64,000 nucleotides of DNA from Setaria digitata (Eukaryota > Nematoda > Chromadorea > Rhabditida > Setariidae). Each line of letters begins with the position of its first letter. Within the stretch, counting starts at the first letter, position 1. The notes under the pieces were generated by a model. The model was not told the origin of the DNA. It made no database searches and saw nothing but the letters and a program-made list of their open reading frames with translations. The stretch lies in the NCBI GenBank assembly GCA_003640385.1, contig RCAB01000282.1:18530-82529 (forward strand), given 5' to 3'. Shown here one piece after another: positions 13,401-26,800 of this stretch. The translations under genes and the position numbers were made by a program.

Positions 13401-14830
13401 AGTAACTGATTTTTCAGTGTTAAGAGAGGCTGAACACTCTGGAAACTATGCACTGAAGATGTCGCTGTTGTCGTTGTGTTTAATTCTCCTGTAGTATCCG
13501 AACAAAGTGTAGAAGGAGTCAGAACACTCGACTGACTTACTGTCATTTCGACACCCGCATTAGTTGATGCTGAATCCACAAAACTAATAATTTTGGCACC
13601 AACTGCTTTTACCGGATCAGCAACAATCATCTGGAAATGAATGAGCAATACTGCAACAAAGAACCTAATATACATCTATGACTGCAAAAAACAAAGTTTT
13701 TATAAACCTAGCAAGTAAAGTAGCTTGAGTAGTTGATTACTTCTATGGATAAAAATTAAAAGTTATCAGTGATCCATAAAGTATGTGATATACAACTCAT
13801 TGTATAGCATATATATATATATATATATATATAAAGACAAATTGTAACCTGGATAATCTTTTCGAGTTGATCTACAACAATCCCCACTTGCGGATTCGTC
13901 AAGCAATCCTGATCTAACTAAAAAAAAAAGGACGAGAAAAACTAGGTATAATTAGAATATACGAAAATTTTCCGGACTCTGTGTTAGAATTGCTGTAGGA
14001 CAATGCGACCCCAAAAACAAAATCTCAAATATCAGGTGGTAGGTGTATAATAAAAATTTCCTTTTCATCTCTTCTTCACTACCTTCTTCCTTTAATTCCT
14101 TTTTTCTCTTTTCTCCCTTTGATATTTAATTCTCTTCTGCCTCTGTTGCAATATACTTCACTAATTGCAACATTCAGATTTTTAATCAAAGTATGGTTCC
14201 AAATATCTTATGATATATAAAACGATGTGACGTCGTTATAATCAAACAAATTTTTCTCACATATCTATTGAGGTTGCACATTAGTGCTTAACTTACGAAG
14301 CACTTCTTGTTTCCCTTAACGATTATTAATAAGATTAAAGATAATACCAATTTCTTCGTGATCACAGATGGTTTATCAGAATCTGGTGCAAACTGAAAAG
14401 TGACCGTTTTGTGTGACGTGTCGAGGCGGCAGCTGACCAACTGGAGGCAACAGTTTTCGTTAGAATTCGAAATAAACATAAAAACTTTTAAAATCTCAGC
14501 AGTATCAATAAGAAATTGAAATTAACCACTTCTCTAATAAATCATATTTTGGAATAAAACTAAACAAGTCATTTGTAGCTACTCGAATTACTGGATAAAA
14601 GAACTTCACGGGAAACTGCAGTAAGACCAAAATGAAGTCAAAAAATTTGCATATATTAAATTTAACAGAAATTACTTACTGGTTGCTGATTAGTTTCATC
14701 TGTAACAACACGGAGCACTTCAATGACAACTTTTTTCTTTGACTTCTTATGCTTCACAGGTCCATCATGATGATCATCGCTTTCCGGTGATACTGCAACT
14801 CGCTGCTGCTGCTGCTGCTGATGCTGTTGT

Positions 14831-14865
<35 letters not shown>

Positions 14866-17800
14866 TTGCTGTTGCTGTTGTTGTGGTATTTGCTGTGACT
14901 GTTGTTGCTGCTGTTGTCGTAACTGCTGTGGTTGCTGCTGCGACTGCTGCGACTGTTGTTGTTGCTGCTGTTGCGATTGTTGTTCAAGAGCTGCAGCCGC
15001 TTCGCGTTCCTAAATAAAACGAAAATTCTACATGATCACAAAATATCTGCTTAAATACTTAAAGCCTCAGCCTAATATCGGTCCCAATTTACATCACCAT
15101 CAAAATGAAGAGCATCGAATCCGTGTCAGAAATAGGATATATTTCCCCACCAATTCTTGTTACGAATACTCTGTGATCAGTTAATGCTAAAGCCTTCCGT
15201 TATCATTGCTTAATTTGAGCCACTCCATTAAAATCGTTTTCGCAGCTTAAAACCTTACACCTATAATTTTTTCATGTCTCTTTCTACTGTCTGTTACGAA
15301 ACCTTTCAACTGACAACGCTAGAATCCAAAAATTTAAATTTATATCTTGAGGAGAAGAGCAAATAACGGATGAACATAGAAAGTTTGGTCAGGCTGATTG
15401 CACCAAACTATAGAATAAAAATCAGAAAATCACAAAAACAAAATCTATCTAAACGGTACTCATACCATACGCTCTTTCTCTCTGGCTCTTAGCAGCATTT
15501 CATTACGAATAGCTTCTTCTTCTTGTTTGCGCTGTTCTTCTTCCCTCAAACGCTTCAATTCCGCATGCCGAAATTCACGATCACGCTTGAAGGCTTCAAC
15601 CTAAAATTTGGAAACTACTTCACGTCTAAATCTACATATTGTCGTTAAAGTGCATTAGAATCGCATTTTCTACAACACAGCCTTCATCTTCGACTCTTAC
15701 AATTATCAAATTAGACCTTATCCTTAATGAGCTTCGTGATCATGCGCGTATCTTCTTCAGGAATATGTTGCTGTTCTATCATTTGTTGTACTACTTCTTC
15801 TGCTTTATCAGTTTCAATATCAAATGCAAATTGTAATCCCTCATTTTCTTTGAAACGATACTGTTTCCGCTTTTTTTCATCAAACACTCTCAGCTGCATT
15901 TGTATCTAAAAAATTTGCAGAAGTGCCACTGAAACAAATCCGGATTAATCTCATTTCACCGTAATACGCAGCGGAAATAAAATGATATAATGTGAACAAT
16001 GATGTAGTAAATTACTTCGGAATTAACATCACTGAGATCTGCATCTCGGTTTTTTATTTCGACCCGTATACCGATCAGCTCTTCTGGCGTGAAGAAGTCA
16101 TCTGACAACAGCTGTTTTACAGTTGACCTGAAAAATGCCCAGGTGAAAACATAGCACTTGAACACCTAAATTTCAACACCGCTTTTTGGCTCGGCAAATG
16201 TACAAAAATGGCATTTGAAGGACAATATTCAAAAAAAAAAAAAAAAAAACTAGCACACCTTTCCTCACGACGAACCCGTATGCACCGATCAATAATCTCC
16301 CGAATTTCAGGATATTGTTGGGGTATTCTACTGAAGCACTCTGGCTTCACACCCTGTAAATAACATATAATTACTTCGGAACTTGTACTCACATAAGTCC
16401 ATCTCAATTTTCAAAATTATGAATAAGGCGGTGAAATTGATACGTCTTAACCAAGTTAAAACCAAAACTTCGCACAAACTGAACTGAATGAATGAATACC
16501 TAAACTTGTTTAAATATCCACTTGTAAAACGTTTTAAACTTCGGAGTACGAATATGAATGCTAAGGATCACGAACATATGATGATATAATGCACTTACTG
16601 TAGTAACTTTACGGTAAATTTGAGCAGGAAACTGACACTCGCTATAGGGATATTCACCAGTAACCATTTCTAACAAACACATTCCAAATGCATACACATC
16701 AACGCTTTCATCATACATTTCTTCATACATCTCAGGAGCCATAAATTCTGGTGTTCCTGGAAACAACTTCATCACAATGTACAAATAGGATCGTTTTAAT
16801 CAACACAGTCATCGGTAAGTTTTGATGAAATATATCCTTTGAAGACAACTAAACAACCCCTTTTTACTGTTCAACGATGATAAAAGGATGGAACTCATGA
16901 AATAGTGGTGATACTAAGTGCAAATAGTTGCTTACCAATGACGCTTTTTGCGTATGATTTATTTTTTAGAGTTGCCAATCCCAAGTCGCCAATTTTAACA
17001 CTTCCCGTTGTACCTGTGATAAAGATATTATCACATTTGAGATCTCTATGAATTACCGGTGGATTACGTGAGTGAAGAAAAGAAAGCCCCTTCAGAATCT
17101 GTCGACACCAAGACTTTAGCACCTGAAAGCAGTTAAATCAGTAGAATGCCAAGAATTATACTGCACAGTGCAAACATTCATCCATTTTAATTGACAATTA
17201 CCACCTCTAGAAATAAATGTATCGGTTTTACTCTCACTATTACTAACTGATGCGATATCAATAATTTTATGCTAACCTTTATGTTTATCCGTTTAAATCG
17301 TTTCAGATACATTTTCAGTGTACCTGATGTCATCAATTCAGTTACCAATACAATGTACCTTTAACATCCATTACTTATCTTGAATTTATACAAAACATAA
17401 CAAAAAAAAAAAAACGATGGCAAAAAAAGGGTAATTGGATGATTCCAAATACGCAACAAATGTATCAGTCACTTTGCTGTAGTGACGAACGAAATATAAA
17501 ATTGTCTCTTAGCATAGTAAACCAACAATAAAAAGCTACCTTTTCTTCCCTGCATGATCTTGCCTTTCCCAATAATCATAGAACCGTACAATGTTGGGAT
17601 GTTGCAAGCCTTTCAACATCTCAGCTTCTTCCCGAAAACGCTGCCTTTCTGCCTAAACACGGAACCCCATTAGCGAAGATTAAAATCAATTTGAAGGGAG
17701 AGCTGGAATAGAGTCTACCGAATATCATTTCACAGTTATACGCTATACTTCAAATGTTTAGGACTGTGTAAATTCATTATTCGGAAGAGCAAATCCATCT

Positions 17801-20800
17801 CCCCATCTATGCAATTTATTCAAAAAATCCTTTAATCAAAAATGAATCAGCGGCCTAGGCAATTTTTATATGAAAAAAAAAAAATCAAAAAAAAAAAAAA
17901 GAATTTGCAAAACAAATGCAAGGTGGCTGTAAAATCACAAAAATCAAAGCCAAGGGTAAAATAAAAACACGAAAATAGCCAAAATTAAAATGAAAACGCA
18001 GCATCAGCCAATGTAGCTTTTATGAAAGACCTAGAAATATTTCAATTTTGTAAAATAGTTTTTCATTGGCAAGAGAACTCCACTGTGATCAAATGATAAC
18101 ACTCGACCATAAGTCAGAGTTAGGTATACAAGAACAAAAAACCTAACGATTGTGGAGTGAATCTTCGAGTAGCAAAGACCATGTGAAACAATTTGTTGAA
18201 GTTTGTCAGAAAAAAATAATAATAATTCCAGAATCAATTAAGCAAGATAACAACACCACATGACTTCTTTTTCTATTCCTTAGTATAAAATATTAACTAA
18301 CCTTATTCAGCTTGCTCTCTTGAAGTTCACACCACGCAACCGCAACCCCTGTTTCCGTATCCAAGCCACGGTAAACAGTCTTGAACGATCCACGTCCCAG
18401 CTCCTCGTCAAACTTCAAAAACCGTCCATCTGAAGAAACTACGGCCCAAAATGCAAGATTATTAACAAGTTGGTTACTAGCAAAAGACAAATTATTTCCA
18501 TCAGATATAAATTCTGCGTTGTACAAATTCAATTCATGCAGGTATTTTTCTATTTGAAACTAATTAAAATACAAAACAAAAAAAAAAGCGTCTAATATAA
18601 TTCATTTCAAAAATTCTCATTTCTAAATCTTAAACAAACAGTTTACGATTTCATTTGTTGCTTCATTCCTTCTTTTTTAGAGGAAATCAGAAAAATGAAA
18701 ATATTTATTTTTACCTGGAGATTTGTCGATAGGCTTTTCCTCTTCTGCATCAACGTCATCATCCACGATTTCCCGCTGTTTTTCCTCTGCTCTAGCTGAC
18801 TATAAATTGATTTAAAATATTAAATGCTAAGAAATGCATGAAAGTTAATCTATCACTGGAATAAAACGGATTCAGCTGCAAGGACAAAACAAGTAGATAA
18901 AAGCATATTACGTCATTTAATTGAAATATAATTTTTTATTAATCACAGTTCCAATGATGTAAATCTATGTGAAAAAACAATGACGATGAGGATGTTTAAA
19001 GCGCACAGTGACCACAGCAACATAAAAAGACACTGTTCTGTAAGGTATGGTGTACGGTGCCGGTGAGGGTAAAATGCTTTATATTATGCCATTTTCCTGA
19101 TAAGGAGAGATTTAGCCCCGAGACTGCTAAAGAGCCAGTTACATCACTAAAGATATATTATACCTACCTCATCTTTCTTCTCATCCTCTTGTGGTAGCAC
19201 AGATGATAAAGTTCCCGAAGTCAACGCATCATTCTCTTCAATTTTTTCCTTTTCATCTTCTTCATCCACCGTTTCATGGATCTTCTTCTCACTTCCTTGA
19301 GTACCAGATGCTATTGCAAGTGAAGAAACAGCTGGGATTCTGCAATACTGCTTTCTCTTTCCCTTTTTAATCATAGTAATTTGAAAAGAGATATTTAATT
19401 TGAAGGCAATCAAACGTTACCAACAACTTCAATCAGGTTTTCTTGAGTCAACGTGGTCGATGTTCTTGAGATTTGTTGTGACGTGAATACATATCGAACA
19501 CAACTATTCAAATTCTTGCTGAGGAAGAGAAGAACACCGACCACATATTAGTCCAGTTGAAAGTTTTTTTCTTTCTTTCTGATAGGACTCAGGCTATTAA
19601 TATGAATTTCAACTTTTAGCACTTTCTGATTTCTCAAGCTCTCAATTTTACTGCATGTGTAGCCACTTGCCTTGTTACACAATAAAATTCAACTGGTTGA
19701 CAATAAACATTTTAGTTTCGAAAACTTGAAAGTCACAAAAATTTTAGCTCACTATCTGAGCGCTACAGATGATATTTGAAGAAATTATGGGTTTTCGATT
19801 TATGATTTATCTGAAAAGCCATACATTCTGCAGTTTTTTTCACCTCTTTTTTAAATGCGCATTCACAATACGACTTTCTGGAAAAAGTGAGCAATTTTCC
19901 GCCCTCCCTCCCCCAACCTGTTCTAAACAAATACATAAACCAAATCGTTTCATGATAGTTTCACAGTCTATGATAAAAAACCACCTCAACAAACTTAGAT
20001 CTGAGTTTCAACAAATGTCTTTACGACATAAAAGTTTAAGACTTCCCAAGAAAATGCAAAGTATGGGGTCTTTCTCTACTTAGCTAGTGACATATTTCTA
20101 ATCATTATATTAAGGACTACCTAAACATAAACCTGAACACCTTGAATCTAGAAGGAATGTGAATTCACTAATGATAACAGTCGAGAAGCATGTCCTTCTG
20201 CCAAAAAATTAAAAATTTCCTGATTTAACAAACTTTCAATGCTAAATCCAAATGAATGTACATACGGAAAAATTTCCGACCACAACTTCTTGAAATTTTT
20301 GATAGTCAGGTAGTTTTCCCTAAAGTACCTGTGAAGTAAAACACAAAAAGGAGTGCGTCAGGCTTCCCCAAGAGAGTGGGGAATTTTATCAGCTTCGTTT
20401 TTTTTTTTTGTTTCTATTTTTTAAATTGCATCTTTTCACTATAGTAAGTTTAGTATTCGGTGAAAAAAAGTGAGACCACCACGTTTTTTTCCATCTAAGC
20501 TACCGCCATTGCATAACATGGCACATTTATAATAGATACTTCTAAAAATTACTTTGTGGTGAGGAATAGAAACTAAGCTACCAGCGATCTATAGATACTA
20601 GAAGGATTGTATGAAGGCATGGGAAATCAGCCATCAAGCTATTACATATTAAAGTTAAAATGGAAATCATTCAATCAGAGATATATGGAGCGTAGAAATC
20701 TGTTTCTAATGTATGTAATAACCAACAGAGAGAGAAGGAGTTGTTTTAAAAATATTAACGGACTAGGTTTTCAAAATTTGCAACAAATGAAGAAATAGAT

Positions 20801-23800
20801 TAAAATATAAGATTCAAATTTAACATATGTAACTCATCTTCGTTTAATTCCAAAAAGAAAAAAATCGGCCAAAACAGACCTAATTTACCAGGCAACCTGC
20901 TTATACGATTTCATATTCTCAGTAATGGTTCCACTCCATGGGTGCCCTACCTGATGCTATGTGCAAAAAAAGAAAGCTTCCCAGTATCCTGAAAAGTATG
21001 TTTGCTTTTCATTTTTGGGCAAAATTATACTGTTCTGAGGCTATCATTACTCAAATTTATTATTTCTCATCAAGCGGTAGTTAATCTGCACTAACAGTGA
21101 TATCACCCTGATTTCGGTAAAAGTTTTGTTGGCAGTGTAACTGTACAAGAGATATTTGACCATTTCAATTCATCTGTTAAGAATGCAAAACACGAATTTC
21201 AAAAATAATTTATATAAATGTCATTTCTTTTTTTTTTTTTTTTTTTTTAAATACCACTTCATAACGACCTCGCTGATTGAAAATGATAGCAAAAAAAATA
21301 TAAAACCTGTTCCGTTCGAACAAAGTTTGCTGATGTACGGTTGTGTCGTTCCGTGCGATAGTTCCTGATGGCTTCGATGACTTGTCTACTAACGGTTGCC
21401 GATAACGACTCCATGGCTAGAGAGAAAGACAATGCATATATTTCTAATAACAAGCATTAAGTAAGGAAACAGTGTCATTAAAAAATACTATGAAGAAAAA
21501 AAGTCATTATGACAGTCTTAAGCAGCAGAAGATACTTCAGAGAAAATCTACCCCACATTACTAACAATATAATAACTATAATGAAAAGTACTTATTAGCT
21601 ATTAATGTTCGGCAATTTGTCTCATAACTAATTGAAAAAGTTCATCGCATGGTACTGATTGCTCATGAAACGATGCAATAAACAACTAATTTCAAAATTT
21701 CTTCTTCCATTAAACAATTATCTTCAAGCAACCTAGCAATAATGTCTGTAAGGAAACAAACCGAGTAAGGTTTAGCTGGTCTCGAAAGACGCCAGTCTCG
21801 TTGGACAGCTTCAAGTCGTGAGCGCTCTTCACCAGAAAGCCAGTTTGATGTACCACTTAAATTTATAAGACATAAAATTTCTGGAGAATAATTCAAATCC
21901 AAAAAAACAAAAAAAACAAAACAAAAAAAAAAACAAAAAAAGGAAAAAAAGAAAAAAAAAAAACAAAATTGATTTGGGCCAATACATCGATATATCAATA
22001 AATAACACTGTAAATGAAATATTCTAATATATCAACGAAGCCAGCAGTGAGCAATTCCAATACGAAGTTATCTTAGAAAAATTCAGCACAACTTTCAACT
22101 CAAAATTTCACTACAAACCAAGATAGTGATACAGTTAGCCGTATCAATATCATTTAAATCTTCAATTAATAAATTTTCATTTCATTACCGTTTTAGCAAA
22201 ATAGATTTTTTAATTTTTCTTTTTTCCTTTTCAAAAAGTTTTCAAGCTTGAACATACACTAATCACATATATATATATTAAAAAAAAAAAAAAATATAGC
22301 ACTTCACTAAATGCTACAACGAGGCTTATAGTATAAAGACTGCTCAATCAACCATTCAGTACAACGTGTCTGCTGCCAATTCGGATTGCCTGATCTCTTG
22401 ACTGATATGTACACAGCAATATATATATATATATATCTTGTCGGTTTGCTCGGAACATATACAGATGTGCTAAACTTTTTCAGGATGAAAAAAAAAAGGA
22501 AAACCCGAGATTTAACTGATGAAAAAAAAAAAAAAAAAAAAAAAGAAATAGTGGTGACGGAATCAGTGAAAAAAATTACGGGAAAATTTACTTGACGGGA
22601 AGAGGAGAGGGGAGAGGGGGAAAAAAAAAAGAAAAAAAAAAAAAAACACTCATATCAATGGAACGTGATTAGGAATTTATGAAAGTTTTATTACAAATCC
22701 TTATGGATGGGTATACTGAGCATACAAACGGGTGTTAATTTTTTTTTTTTTTTTAATTCAAAAAACAAAAAAAAAAAAAAAGAAAAAGGAAAAGACAGTA
22801 CACTGAGACATGTAACTTTTTTTTTTTTTTGTTTAAGCAATGAAATGAAAACAACAATAAATTGTTATTAATAATAAAGATAAATTGGATGATTGAGACC
22901 TAAATTATTAACGAAAATCATAGATTTACTATAGCAAACAAAAAAAAGAAAAAAAGAAGAGAGAGAAAAAAAAAAAACACACAATTCACCTCAATTTCCA
23001 CATAACAGGAAACGATGATAATGAATTTCGAAATTATTCCAATTAAACATTTAAATGAACCATCAATAATATCACACTATTAGCAATGCGGTATAGATCC
23101 GCGCGTCAATACAGACGCATGCATAAAAATGTATGGATCCAAAAAAAAGACAACATACAAACATTATCTCTGATTATTCATGCAATAAAAATAAATTCTG
23201 TTTCGGGAAAAGCAATTTTTTTTTTTTCCCCTCTCTCAAAGCCTTCCTTATCTTTGATTTTCTTTTTCTGCATGTGGTTTTCGGGTGTAATCTACATCAT
23301 GAATTCAAACAAACACTGAACCGTCAAAAGTGTGTAATGCTCTTATCAGATGATTTAATACAAAAAGAGAAGTAAGAAATAAATCACAGAAATAACTAAA
23401 CCGTAACAAATTGTTTGAAAAGAAAAATTACAATCCTATTCTTATTGTTTTCCATTTTTAAATAGTGCTAATAAATTTTGACAAATTTTATTTTAAAATT
23501 TATCCTGTGAATGTTATATGATGTGATTAAACCTTAATAATTGCAGCATTTTAAATAACGCAATATCTATCACCGATATACCGTCACTATTTCAAAGTAA
23601 AATAGGATTTTTTTTTTTTTTTTTTTTGAGTATAAAAATAATGAAAAGAAACGACGTGGTGAAAAAGTGAATTAAATTTTTGTTTAAATTAATTTGCTTA
23701 TTCTCATTTCTCAATAACCACATGCAAGCTCGATGCAATGACATGCAATATGTAATAGTTCAGTGACCATAAAACAGAACCTCACCATTTTTTTTTTTTT

Positions 23801-26800
23801 TCATATTCGCTATTAGGATAGTGAATTTAATGAAACATTAAGCATCGGCAATTTCTAGCATTACAATAAGTACTGTTGAAAAAATTTGTATTTCACTAAT
23901 CTCAATGTTATCAGATAGAATTCAGGAAACATTCCGATATTTCCCATCCCAATAAAACGTACAACATTAAAAGATACGTTTACATTTTTCAAGGCAACGA
24001 TAACTTCACTCAGGGAAATGATCCATACCTCACTCTGATTAACTACAAACTTCTTTATCACTGCAAAAGTTATTGACATATTCTAACTTTCTAATCATAA
24101 AATAGAAAAAAAAAAAATAGAACAAGCATTCAGATGATTAACATTATAACATTTAAATAATCCTCACCTGATCAACTTATGTGAATGTGACCTGTCTGCC
24201 AAATAGTAAGAGCTACTGAATGACAATTGCTTTTTGAAATAACATTTAAGACACACACACACTGAATGATTTTTCTGCTGAGTCCATTTTCTTAGAAGAC
24301 TGCAGAAAGATAGCTAAAATATGGGTGGGTTGCTTTTTATGAGCAGTGAGGTCTTTCAGGAGAATATTTTAGGACTAACCAGCATAAGCTACATCAATCT
24401 GAAGCGGAAATTCCTGTAATATTAATATGAAACATAATTTACTATTTGGCAATAGATGAATGAAGGACTAACATCATCTTGCACACGTTGATAAGCAAAG
24501 CTGAAGGGAAATCAGTAATGCCTTATGAGGAAATAATGGCAACATTTTGTAACGATCCGAAATTATAAAGCTTTCGATTTAAAATAAAACCGTTGTTAAT
24601 GTAATAAACGGGATCAACGTAAATCGTCATCTCGATCTAGCACAAAATTTTAGGCCTAAAATTTCTATCTTGATAAGAAGACCAACATATTTTGTGTGAG
24701 CACATGTGAAGAAATAATAATCTAAAAATACCAATCCGATAAAACCACATAAAAATTCTGATTGTTGAAGACTATCAAAGAGAAACACTTTAGTCGTAAA
24801 TTCGGAGGAAGAATGACCAAAAGAAATCGAAATGTTGTCATGACTTGAAACTGTAAGTAAAATAAATGATATTGCGCGATTTGGAAGATAGTTTGAACAG
24901 AGTTGCAAATAGCTGAAGAAATAAGTTTCAAGGATGTTACATAAATCATACTTAGATTTCACCAAGTAGAAGCAGCAAACTAAAATTACTGCTTGCTTGA
25001 CAAAACCGTTCCTCCTAAACAAATTGAACTTTATTCAGGTGTGTAGGTTTTTGTAAAGCACTTTTTAGCTAAGAAATAACTGACTGACCTTGACGAATAC
25101 GAATGTGAAAAGAAGTGAAGACTGCAACCAAAAAGGTGACAAATGCTGAGGAACCGGTATCCCATTAGTTTAACTGGGACGAGAGTACAGCCAACTAATG
25201 GGATGTAAAAAGAGAGATTCTACAAAAAAAAAAAAAAGTGGAAAACTCGTGAATGTAATATTAGCGAATGGAGTCACAAACTAGCCAGATGAGCAATAAG
25301 TAGTCATATACGATTAAGGCTACCGACCCAACACAAACCGTTGAGAACCTAATCGGAATAGTGACTGAATACTTGAATACTTAAAAATACAATCATGATC
25401 AAAAAAAAAAAAAAAAAAATGATAATCCCAAACAATAACGAAAGCTAAATGAGCAAAAAAGATCGGAACCGAAAGGTTATCTGATTCTCCAGCAAGCTGA
25501 AGATGGACAAATGGTTAAAAGACATTAGAAATAACTACAAATACTGACGTCTTTGGAATTGAAACAAAAATTCCGTTTCTTTTTTTTCCTTCAACATATG
25601 TTATGACCAGGAAGGAAGAGAATTGCAGCGAAACGCGTAAGCAAAATATGAAAATATTCAAAATGCCCGAAATCAATAACACTTAAGGCAATAGGCAGTA
25701 TCTTACTCAAAATTTTGTTATCCATTTTCGGCTTACTTAACTATTCCAGTGCAGTTTTAACAATGCACAAAGCAGCTTTTCGATAAATGCGAACTCCCGG
25801 ATACTGTTCCGAGTTGACGATAATTAATTATGTCTCTGACTTTCACTTCATCATTTTAACCCCCCCCCCCCCATCCTCCTCAACAGCCCCACCCCTTTAT
25901 CAAATTTTTAAATATTCACAACCGATCGACGGAGGCATGAAATCATTCGAAATGATCCTTCTAGTGAATAAGGAATCAAGCAAAAATGAAATACTATTTT
26001 AATAACTTGAATTTCATGTAACCAACCAAAGTATCAAAAAATGTCACTTGCCGACGAGCATTCTTCCAGAAGATCAGTGACCTGATCAATTTTTCAATCT
26101 TCCCGACAATTTTGATCAACAACACATTATCGTGAACAGCCCGCAATTTCCAACCGCTTCTTCGCCTTTAAAACCAGGTTAAACGCACGCAGAACAGCTT
26201 GTGCGTTCCGTAAACGCAAATAGCAAAGGAATTACGTTTAGCATGCAGGCAATTTCCAGTGAATGATAATTTTCAAGGTGCAAAACAGCTAACCACAGAA
26301 ATAAAAGAATAAAACTGCTAGAAATATAAGTGTTATTGCGAAAATCTGATCAATTTTCTGTTTCATGCATGGAAAGAACAAATTTCGGATTGGGATAAAT
26401 CAAAGAACCAATCCATATAATGGCTCAATTTTGAATTTCTTAGTGATTGTTGAAATTAACTAGTGAAAACGGCAAACATCTATATAATTAACGTAAAATA
26501 AACGCCATTACCGGAACAGAGGAGTACAGCGACTGTAGATTTCTTCTCCGGAATAGCCAATAATAGATCATTCAAAGTCTAGGAAAGGTCCGTAGCAAAC
26601 AAAAAACATACTTAGTAATGCGTTTAGCGCTACGCTTCATTTTCAACACACGCTTCTGCATGATGATGAATGAACGACAAACAAAAATTTTCGGATTTTA
26701 ACTAGCTTAGAACTTTGCATATTTCTTTACTTTATGGAAATTTCAGGAAACAACTCATCCTAAGTTCACCACGTGAGCCTGATATATCTCTTTAGTTGCC

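Noticed and set aside
14739..15017. Plus-strand Ala/Val-rich ORF
   Set aside because: Exact antisense of the WNK polyglutamine codons in exon 15; no splice or start context.
19769..20083. 104-codon plus-strand ORF
   Set aside because: Lies in WNK intron 3, no splice partners, no recognisable motif.
21663..21761. Extension of WNK exon 2 to a stop ([15 protein letters not shown]...), suggesting an upstream operon gene ending here
   Set aside because: A good donor (TCG|GTTTGT) lies just before it and gives exact phase to exon 3. It could be an alternative 3' end but is not needed.
24627..25022. 131-codon minus-strand ORF
   Set aside because: Inside WNK intron 1; hydrophobic AT-rich translation without phase-compatible splice sites to exons 1 and 2.
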